Positions 1 to 5,090 of a stretch of DNA of 7,934 bases are shown one piece after another. The stretch is from CAZMVU01 sp964569295 (GTDB lineage: Bacteria; Hydrogenedentota; Hydrogenedentia; Hydrogenedentales; JAGMZX01): assembly GCA_964569295.1 (NCBI GenBank), contig CAZMVU010000218.1:1-7934 (forward strand). The letters are read 5' to 3'. A program made the translations under genes and the position numbers. Below the pieces are notes generated by a model. It was not told the DNA's origin. It ran no database searches and worked only from the letters and a program-made list of their open reading frames with translations. How positions within the stretch are numbered: the first letter of the stretch is position 1; the number at the start of each line of letters is the position of its first letter.

Positions 1-13
1 CACGACAGTCGGC

Positions 14-62
14 TAAAGAATTACGGACTTGCGAAGGTAACGGGGTCTGTCCCTGAAACTTT
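14..62. repeat. ~49-bp dispersed repeat, copy 1 (REP-like)
   Basis: This element begins TAAAGAATTACG and contains the short imperfect palindrome GGGTCTGTCCC followed by TGAAACTTT. A second copy lies at 3162-3209. The two differ by two substitutions and a one-base indel, and copy 2 is followed by 11 extra bases (3210-3220) before the comM-derived repeat resumes. Similarity stops exactly at the TAA on the outer side in both copies. It resembles the dispersed palindromic elements seen in many environmental genomes, but its family is not established here. Confidence 0.6.
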
Positions 63-981
63 TGATGTCGCGTTCTTCGCGGGGTGACTGTTCCCGGCCG
101 GCGGTTCACAGCGGCTGGGGGCGGTACTGCACGGCTTCGGCGATGTGGTGCTCGGCGATGGTGTCGGTTTCGTCGAGATCGGCGATGGTCCGGGCGATGC
201 GCAGTACCTTGTCATAGGCGCGCGCACTGAGTCCGAGGGTTTCCAGGGCGGATTCGAGCAGCTTCATGGCGGGGGCGCCCAGGGAGCAATGCGCGCGGAT
301 GTCCTTGCTGTCGAGTTGGGCGTTGGCGAGGAAGTGCGCCCCATAGCGCGCGCGTTGCCGGTCGCGGGCGGCCTGGACGGTACCGCGCACCTCAGCCGTG
401 GCCGGCCCTGCGGGGCGGGTGTCCACGAGTTCATCGAAGCTCAGCGCCGGCACATCCACGTGAATGTCGATGCGATCGAGCAGCGGGCCCGAAATGCGCC
501 CGCGATACCGCTCGATGGCGCCCCGGCTGCAGCTGCACGGCCGGTAGGGGTCCGTGAGGCAGCCGCATGGGCAGGGGTTCATGGCGGCGACAAGCATGAA
601 GCGGCTGGGAAAGGTGACGCAGTACATGGCGCGCCGGATGTGAACCAGGCCTTCCTCGAGCGGTTGGCGCAATACCTCGAGGGCGGCCCGGTTGAACTCG
701 GGCAGCTCGTCGAGGAAAAGGACGCCGTGATGCGCAAGGCTGATCTCGCCGGGCATGGGGCCCAGGCCCTGGCCGCCGCCGGAGATGGACACGGTGGTCG
801 CCGTGTGGTGCGGGCTGCGGAACGGCCGCTGGGTCACCAGCGAGGCGTTGCCGTTGAGGAGCCGCGCCACCGAGTAGACACGCGTGGTTTCGAGGGCTTC
901 ATCGAAGGTCATGTCCGGCAGGATGCCCGGAATGCGCGAGGCCAGCATGGTCTTGCCCGTGCCCGGCGGCCCACTCATGAG
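63..981. repeat. 919-bp perfect direct repeat, copy 1 (truncated comM)
   Basis: Positions 63-981 match 3221-4139 at a constant offset of 3158, with no difference found. The translations of both strands are identical across the coding part, which leaves almost no room for silent changes. The repeat holds the last 291 codons of comM plus 43 bp downstream of its stop. It ends at the CTC codon just before the Walker A motif. Beyond 981 the sequence (CACGTGAGC) shares nothing with the comM sequence beyond 4139 (GATATTGTG). Confidence 0.95.
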
Positions 982-984
982 CAC
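106..984 (-). pseudogene. comM: 5'-truncated comM copy: AAA+ and C-terminal domains only
   Basis: This is the 3' part of comM, identical to residues 218-508 of the intact gene at 3264-4790. It keeps Walker A (GPPGTGKT), Walker B (LFLDEL), the Cys-rich MNPCPCG motif and the whole C-terminal region. It lacks the first 217 residues, which form the Lon/S16-like N-terminal domain. At the break the frame gains an accidental GTG (982-984) next to CTC-ATG, and an in-frame TAA lies five codons upstream of it. No Shine-Dalgarno sequence precedes the GTG or the ATG at 976-978. It is most simply a displaced or duplicated gene end with no promoter of its own. An ATPase-only product is possible but unsupported. 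Confidence 0.85.
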
Positions 985-1068
985 GTGAGCTACAATTTAA
1001 CCCAGCGTGCCCACGGCCCCCAGCAAAAGGAATCCTACACACAAAACGATACTAACGCGACCGGGTTT

Positions 1069-1087
1069 GTGCGGGTAGCTCCCGCAC
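1069..1087. other. Perfect inverted repeat upstream of the recombinase
   Basis: GTGCGGG and CCCGCAC are separated by the five bases TAGCT, giving a perfect 7-bp stem. It lies 69 bp upstream of the recombinase start and about 90 bp from the end of the comM-derived repeat. No T-run follows on either strand, so it is not a clear terminator. It could be a recombinase binding site, an operator or a leader hairpin. Confidence 0.5.
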
Positions 1088-1156
1088 GTAGCACCCCCGT
1101 TGCCGCTAACCTTCCCGGGCGGCGGCGGGGGGTGCGGCCCAGAACGGGAATAGGAC

Positions 1157-1819
1157 ATGCACAAACAAAGACGCCGAGGCATACGCCGCCCCCGCCGCCA
1201 CTACCAAGCAAGCGCGGACATCCAACACATCCATGAACTACCACCGGGCACACCGGTTGTCTTGTGGTGCCGCGTATCCGGCACTCGCCACAAAGCCGGG
1301 CCACAACTGGACGCGCTACGCGCTGCCGCCCGTGCCGCAGGTTTGCGCGTGGTGGGCGAGCGCGTTGTAACCGCCCCAGCACACAAGGCTGCCGCCGAAT
1401 TGGCCGCAGCGGGCAACCTGGCGGCACGCAACGGCGCGATGCTGTTGGCCGAATGCAACAGCCGCTTTGTCCGCGCCACTACCTACCACGCCGCACACGC
1501 ACCACACCGCCGGGCGGGGCGTTGGACTGTCAAGGAAGCGTGCGACACCGTCGGTGTGCCGCTTGCCACCGTGTTACACCCTGGCGCGACCAATAAGGAG
1601 GAGCGGGCGTACCAGATGAAGCGCACCCAGCAATACACCGGCAACTACGGCGGGCGACCACCCAAGCGGCTCGGCTATAAGAAGCGGCTGCGCACTTTGA
1701 ACATGAGCAAGGTCTACTGGTTGGCCGTGGTGGGTTTTAGCGTGCGCGGAACCGCCCGGCGGCTAGGCAAAAGCCCCAACCAGATACAGCGGTGGCGGGA
1801 CAAGTTGCGGGGGAAGTAG
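1157..1819 (+). CDS. Small serine recombinase (resolvase/invertase-like)
   Basis: The 220-residue product is probably a site-specific DNA recombinase. After a basic, Arg-rich N-terminus of ~30 residues it has VVLWCRVSG (34-42), matching the resolvase signature with R39 and candidate nucleophile S41. QL at 50-51 and a resolvase-like helix follow. GAMLLAECNSRFVR (93-106) resembles the conserved strand ending in the D/S-R-hydrophobic-x-R element, with R103 and R106. The C-terminus has the hinge GGRPPK (165-170) and a helix-turn-helix (~186-217, core SVRGTARRLGKSPNQIQRW), as in Hin/Tn3-type enzymes. Catalytic domain before HTH argues against IS607 TnpA. The region between the first helix and the LLAE strand is short and poorly conserved, so activity is uncertain. 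GGGA sits 7 bases before the ATG. It lies inside the block flanked by the comM repeats and is the only candidate mobility gene. Confidence 0.7.
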   Translation: MHKQRRRGIRRPRRHYQASADIQHIHELPPGTPVVLWCRVSGTRHKAGPQLDALRAAARAAGLRVVGERVVTAPAHKAAAELAAAGNLAARNGAMLLAECNSRFVRATTYHAAHAPHRRAGRWTVKEACDTVGVPLATVLHPGATNKEERAYQMKRTQQYTGNYGGRPPKRLGYKKRLRTLNMSKVYWLAVVGFSVRGTARRLGKSPNQIQRWRDKLRGK

Positions 1820-2036
1820 GGTGAACACATTTTGGGCGGTCAGGCCGTATGTACGCGGAGCCGGTGCCCGCGAATGGCCCAATAAACACGGGGCGCTTGC
1901 GGCACCGCACCACCACCACCGCGCGGGGCACAAACCCTTAAACAACCAAGCAGCCAGTGGCCAAGCCTACAGCGGGGCTGAAAGATAAAGAAACGAACGG
2001 CCCAACCGGATTACCCACACCGATACAGTATTACCG
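1820..2036. other. Intergenic region between convergent genes
   Basis: This 217-bp stretch separates the stop of the recombinase from the stop of the convergent zinc-ribbon gene. I see no convincing ORF, tRNA or strong terminator hairpin. It contains a CACCACCACC run near 1909 and is purine-rich around 1976-2000. Confidence 0.5.
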
Positions 2037-2699
2037 CTACCGCCGTATCTCCCAGCTGAATTGTCCAGTCGCATTCTTAATGGGTGTGCCGAAGAACTCT
2101 ATGGTGCTGGGCTTAACCGTGATCGTAATCATGTCACGTGGGGATGTGGGGCTCAGGCCTTCGGAGTAGCGGAACGGCACATAGATTTCCAATCCTTCGT
2201 TCCCGTGCGTGTAGTAGGGATAGAAGTACAAGGTCTGAGTTTCCGCCTTTGGAAAAGGACCTGCACGCTCAATGAGCGTCCCACCGAATTGCCAGTCGCT
2301 CTGTTGTGCCGGGTAGAAGTCACCGTATCCGCGAATCCACATTCTGCACCGGGGGGACAACGGCCGCCCGCCGGGCTCAATGGAAAACCCGATGCGGACG
2401 TAGTAGTGCTCCGCGCGGTTTACATTGCCGTGCTCTCCGCGGAGCACATTCCTGTTCACTGGCTCCGGTTTAGAGGCTGGCCGTGCCGCCCTCCGCGCAT
2501 CGTCTACCTGAGACAATATAGCCATAAGGATAACTATGCAAACTATTACGGCGAGAATGATGAGGCAACCGCAACCGGAATCATCCCGGTCAAGCCTAAA
2601 TGATTTGTAGACCTTCTCAACGGGTGCACCGCAATTGGGGCACCTGGCAGCTTTCGAGCTAACGTCTTTGCCGCATTCGCCACATTTTTCGAGTGCCAT
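2037..2699 (-). CDS. Zinc-ribbon, single-pass membrane protein of unknown function
   Basis: This gene encodes a 220-residue hypothetical protein. The N-terminus is a zinc ribbon, C6-x2-C9 and C20-x2-C23, of the type found in many bacterial membrane proteins. A hydrophobic helix of about 20 residues follows (~44-63, CGCLIILAVIVCIVILMAIL). A charged linker rich in R/A/P (67-85) comes next, then a ~135-residue domain with aromatic and beta-like segments (RIGFSIEPGG, LYFYPYYTHG, ITVKPSTIEFFG). I do not recognise that domain. The likely topology is cytoplasmic ribbon, one membrane span, and an extracytoplasmic beta-rich domain. I chose the ATG at 2697-2699 because GGGGG lies 6 bases upstream; an in-frame ATG four codons earlier (2711) is the alternative. 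It is convergent with the recombinase and appears to be cargo of the block. A promoter and start-site palindrome precede it. Confidence 0.75.
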   Translation of the reverse strand: MALEKCGECGKDVSSKAARCPNCGAPVEKVYKSFRLDRDDSGCGCLIILAVIVCIVILMAILSQVDDARRAARPASKPEPVNRNVLRGEHGNVNRAEHYYVRIGFSIEPGGRPLSPRCRMWIRGYGDFYPAQQSDWQFGGTLIERAGPFPKAETQTLYFYPYYTHGNEGLEIYVPFRYSEGLSPTSPRDMITITVKPSTIEFFGTPIKNATGQFSWEIRR

Positions 2700-2750
2700 G
2701 GCAGCCCCCATTGCAGTCGCTTACGTACAGCATTGTCACCCACCAAGCAC

Positions 2751-2767
2751 GGTGCCCGCCGGGCACC
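2751..2767. promoter_or_regulatory. Operator-like palindrome at the zinc-ribbon gene start site
   Basis: GGTGCCC-GCC-GGGCACC is a perfect 7-bp dyad with a 3-base centre. On the minus strand it starts 3 bases after the predicted -10 box (2771-2776), so the likely transcription start falls inside it. It could be an operator or form a hairpin at the mRNA 5' end. Confidence 0.45.
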
Positions 2768-2770
2768 CGC

Positions 2771-2800
2771 ATTGTACGGTAGCCGCTGCGGCAATACCAA
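2771..2800 (-). promoter_or_regulatory. Putative sigma70-type promoter of the zinc-ribbon gene
   Basis: On the minus strand, TTGGTA (2795-2800; 4 of 6 matches to TTGACA) is separated by 18 bases from TACAAT (2771-2776; 5 of 6 matches to TATAAT). Transcription would start near 2764 and leave a leader of about 65 nt before the ATG at 2699. Confidence 0.45.
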
Positions 2801-2881
2801 CCCGGCACCCCACCGCGCCCGCGCTAAGAAAGCTCATAAAGAGCGAAACAGAAAGGAGTCGCAAATAACCGCACATTGTTT

Positions 2882-2887
2882 TATAAT
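2882..2887 (+). promoter_or_regulatory. Perfect -10 box (TATAAT) of the small basic-protein gene
   Basis: TATAAT lies 46 bases before the ATG at 2934, giving an expected leader of about 40 nt. The -35 position 17 bases upstream (TCGCAA, 2859-2864) matches poorly. The surrounding 2826-2925 is markedly more AT-rich than the flanks, as expected for a promoter in GC-rich DNA. Confidence 0.55.
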
Positions 2888-2933
2888 CGGGGTGGAATAT
2901 GTCGGCTAGATGTTTATCGCAAGGAGATCAAAC

Positions 2934-3164
2934 ATGGCAACCACCAAGAAGACCGCCAAACCGAAAACCGCCACGGCGAAGACCAAGCCCGCCGCCAAGC
3001 CCACCCCGAAGAAGCAGGACACCCCGAAGGTGCCTGGAGTGCGGTGGCAAGCCACCGCAGTCCAAAGTAGCGCCAACGGCATGGCCATCCCCGTCGCACG
3101 CGGGTATTCGCTGTCACGGGACAGATTGGCGAGCCAAGTGCGCCCCTTTGCTCCATACGGGTAA
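2934..3164 (+). CDS. Small Lys/Ala/Pro/Thr-rich protein, possibly with a repeat-derived tail
   Basis: This gene encodes a 76-residue protein. Residues 1-34 are a low-complexity basic tail (10 lysines, otherwise mostly A, P and T), like the tails of bacterial histone-H1-like and nucleoid-associated proteins. Residues 35-76 differ sharply: no Lys, with Arg, Trp and aromatics. They are encoded by DNA packed with palindromes (3035-3137), and the stop codon is the first triplet of the dispersed repeat at 3162. The start is well supported: AAGGAG (2921-2926) lies 7 bases before ATG, and TATAAT is at 2882-2887. I infer that a longer basic protein gene was cut by insertion of repeat DNA from about 3031 onward, with the ORF now ending by chance in the repeat. 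Function is unknown; nucleic-acid binding through the tail is plausible. Confidence 0.55.
   Translation: MATTKKTAKPKTATAKTKPAAKPTPKKQDTPKVPGVRWQATAVQSSANGMAIPVARGYSLSRDRLASQVRPFAPYG
3035..3064. repeat. 30-bp near-perfect palindrome
   Basis: TGCGGTGGC-AA-GCCACCGCA forms a perfect 9-bp stem (3040-3059). Past one G/G mismatch it continues with TGGA/TCCA to 3035 and 3064. It lies inside the small basic-protein ORF where the lysine-rich composition ends, which suggests a mobile or dispersed palindromic element. Confidence 0.75.
3111..3137. repeat. Two further small hairpins in the palindrome cluster
   Basis: CTGTC-ACGG-GACAG occupies 3111-3124 and TTGGC-GA-GCCAA occupies 3126-3137. With the 3035-3064 palindrome and the GGGTCTGTCCC element at 3190-3200 they form a run of four dyads in about 165 bp, suggesting one composite repeat element. 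Confidence 0.5.
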
Positions 3165-3209
3165 AGAATTACGCCTTGCGAAAGTAACGGGGTCTGTCCC
3201 TGAAACTTT
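3162..3209. repeat. ~49-bp dispersed repeat, copy 2
   Basis: This is the second copy of the element at 14-62 and shares the TAAAGAATTACG start and GGGTCTGTCCC core. It supplies the stop codon of the small basic-protein ORF. Eleven bases (3210-3220) with no counterpart in copy 1 separate it from the 919-bp repeat. Confidence 0.6.
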
Positions 3210-3220
3210 AGCAAGATCCA

Positions 3221-4139
3221 TGATGTCGCGTTCTTCGCGGGGTGACTGTTCCCGGCCGGCGGTTCACAGCGGCTGGGGGCGGTACTGCACGGCTTCGGCG
3301 ATGTGGTGCTCGGCGATGGTGTCGGTTTCGTCGAGATCGGCGATGGTCCGGGCGATGCGCAGTACCTTGTCATAGGCGCGCGCACTGAGTCCGAGGGTTT
3401 CCAGGGCGGATTCGAGCAGCTTCATGGCGGGGGCGCCCAGGGAGCAATGCGCGCGGATGTCCTTGCTGTCGAGTTGGGCGTTGGCGAGGAAGTGCGCCCC
3501 ATAGCGCGCGCGTTGCCGGTCGCGGGCGGCCTGGACGGTACCGCGCACCTCAGCCGTGGCCGGCCCTGCGGGGCGGGTGTCCACGAGTTCATCGAAGCTC
3601 AGCGCCGGCACATCCACGTGAATGTCGATGCGATCGAGCAGCGGGCCCGAAATGCGCCCGCGATACCGCTCGATGGCGCCCCGGCTGCAGCTGCACGGCC
3701 GGTAGGGGTCCGTGAGGCAGCCGCATGGGCAGGGGTTCATGGCGGCGACAAGCATGAAGCGGCTGGGAAAGGTGACGCAGTACATGGCGCGCCGGATGTG
3801 AACCAGGCCTTCCTCGAGCGGTTGGCGCAATACCTCGAGGGCGGCCCGGTTGAACTCGGGCAGCTCGTCGAGGAAAAGGACGCCGTGATGCGCAAGGCTG
3901 ATCTCGCCGGGCATGGGGCCCAGGCCCTGGCCGCCGCCGGAGATGGACACGGTGGTCGCCGTGTGGTGCGGGCTGCGGAACGGCCGCTGGGTCACCAGCG
4001 AGGCGTTGCCGTTGAGGAGCCGCGCCACCGAGTAGACACGCGTGGTTTCGAGGGCTTCATCGAAGGTCATGTCCGGCAGGATGCCCGGAATGCGCGAGGC
4101 CAGCATGGTCTTGCCCGTGCCCGGCGGCCCACTCATGAG
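3221..4139. repeat. 919-bp perfect direct repeat, copy 2 (inside intact comM)
   Basis: This copy matches 63-981 and forms the 3' part of the full-length comM gene plus its immediate downstream bases. Its right edge falls within the coding sequence at codon 218, without any visible disturbance of the reading frame. Confidence 0.95.
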
Positions 4140-4790
4140 GATATTGTGCCCGCCGGCCGCGGCCACGGTGAGCGCGCGTTTCACGTGCGCCTGGCCCTTT
4201 ACCTCCGAGAGGTCCGGGTAGCCGTCGCGTGCCGCGGCGAAGGCCGCCTCCACATCGGTCACATGGGGCGGCAGGTCGAACGTACCGGCCATGAAATCCA
4301 CCGCCTCGCCCAACGTGGTCACGGGGATGACGTCCACCCCGCGCACGACCCCCGCCTCGTCGGCGTTCACCCGGGGGATCACGATGCCCCGGCGCCCGTG
4401 TTCCCGTGCCGCGAGCGCCATGGCCAACGCCCCCGCCACCGGCCGCACCGAGCCGTCGAGCGCGAGCTCACCCGCCACGAAGTAATCCTGAAACCGGTCG
4501 CCGGCACTTTGCTCCGAAGCCGCAAGCATGCCCAGCGCGATGGGAAGATCGAGGGCGCTGCCCTCCTTGCGCACATCCGCCGGCGCCAGGCTCACCACGA
4601 TGTAGCCATTCGGCTTGCGGTAGCCCGAGTTGCGCAAGGCCGAGAACACCCGGTCCTGGCTCTCCTTCACGGCGGCATCGGGCAGGCCGACCACCTTCAC
4701 ATTGAACGTCCCCGCCGAGACATCAACATCTACCTGCACCGGGAATGCGTCTATCCCGATGACTGCACAGCTATGTGTCCGCGCCAACAC
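3264..4790 (-). CDS. comM: ComM/YifB family AAA+ ATPase (Mg-chelatase-like)
   Basis: ComM is a hexameric helicase that promotes branch migration during integration of transformed DNA; the family is also called YifB. The 508-residue product has an N-terminal Lon/S16-like domain (~1-165, including GIDAFPVQVDVDVSAG and VVGLPDAAVKES). The Mg-chelatase-type AAA+ domain follows: Walker A GPPGTGKT (221-228), Walker B LFLDEL (305-310), the family signature MNPCPCG (351-357) with CSC at 366-368, and SGPLLDRIDI (381-390). The C-terminal domain runs from about 410 to 508. The start is GTG at 4788-4790: VLARTHSCAVIGIDA matches the usual family N-terminus and gives the usual length (~506-510). An in-frame ATG at 4868 would add 26 unconserved His/Pro-rich residues. 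It is divergent from the epimerase gene. Codons 218-508 are repeated perfectly at 106-981. Confidence 0.93.
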   Translation of the reverse strand: MLARTHSCAVIGIDAFPVQVDVDVSAGTFNVKVVGLPDAAVKESQDRVFSALRNSGYRKPNGYIVVSLAPADVRKEGSALDLPIALGMLAASEQSAGDRFQDYFVAGELALDGSVRPVAGALAMALAAREHGRRGIVIPRVNADEAGVVRGVDVIPVTTLGEAVDFMAGTFDLPPHVTDVEAAFAAARDGYPDLSEVKGQAHVKRALTVAAAGGHNILMSGPPGTGKTMLASRIPGILPDMTFDEALETTRVYSVARLLNGNASLVTQRPFRSPHHTATTVSISGGGQGLGPMPGEISLAHHGVLFLDELPEFNRAALEVLRQPLEEGLVHIRRAMYCVTFPSRFMLVAAMNPCPCGCLTDPYRPCSCSRGAIERYRGRISGPLLDRIDIHVDVPALSFDELVDTRPAGPATAEVRGTVQAARDRQRARYGAHFLANAQLDSKDIRAHCSLGAPAMKLLESALETLGLSARAYDKVLRIARTIADLDETDTIAEHHIAEAVQYRPQPL

Positions 4791-4903
4791 GCCGGTTCGT
4801 GCCCTTTTCGTTGGGTGGTGTGTGGCGTCATTGTGGTGCAGCGGGTGCGGCTGTTTCAACCGCGCCATACCGGACAGTGTTCTTGGCGCGGTATTTCATA
4901 CGT

Positions 4904-4932
4904 TTGACATCGCATGGCCGTGCTGCCATCAT
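4904..4932 (+). promoter_or_regulatory. Putative promoter of the epimerase gene
   Basis: A perfect TTGACA (4904-4909) is followed after 17 bases by CATCAT (4927-4932; 4 of 6 matches to TATAAT). Transcription would start near 4939 and give a ~150-nt leader before the ATG at 5091. A weaker alternative is AATAAT at 4966-4971. Confidence 0.45.
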
Positions 4933-5017
4933 ACGCGCCGTTTGGGGCATGGTGTGGGCTTGGGTAATAATTACGCAGCCGGTCCATGTTTCCGGCCTGA
5001 AGGGTGTGACATCACCA

Positions 5018-5049
5018 GGGCGATACGCCCGCCGCTCCCGGCGGAGCGG
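5018..5049 (+). promoter_or_regulatory. Two tandem leader hairpins before the epimerase
   Basis: GGGCG-ATA-CGCCC (5018-5030) is followed one base later by CCGCTC-CCGGCG-GAGCGG (5032-5049). They end 30 bases before the Shine-Dalgarno sequence. No T-run follows, so they are not intrinsic terminators. They may be a folded 5' leader. I recognise no known riboswitch class. Confidence 0.4.
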
Positions 5050-5090
5050 TATGGCGCATGGCCGCGCGTTCTTTTGCACGGGAGTTTGCC

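Noticed and set aside
1157..1819. IS607-type transposase
   Set aside because: IS607 TnpA carries its DNA-binding HTH before the catalytic domain; here the order is reversed and no TnpB gene is present.
2061..2603. Plus-strand ORF opposite the zinc-ribbon gene
   Set aside because: The minus-strand frame has CxxC pairs, a membrane helix, a ribosome site and a promoter; the plus frame has none of these.
14..3209. CRISPR array
   Set aside because: Only two copies of the ~49-bp element exist, 3.1 kb apart with genes between, and no cas gene is present.
2906..3385. Minus-strand ORF crossing the dispersed repeat and the comM end
   Set aside because: It runs through repeat DNA and the 3' end of comM; the Pro/Ser/Thr-rich part recurs at 21-227 only because the DNA is duplicated.
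3303..4907. Long plus-strand ORF of 534 codons opposite comM (and its partner at 145-1236)
   Set aside because: It is exactly antisense to comM. Its product is His/Arg/Ala/Gly-rich with no recognisable domain, typical of an open opposite frame in GC-rich coding DNA.
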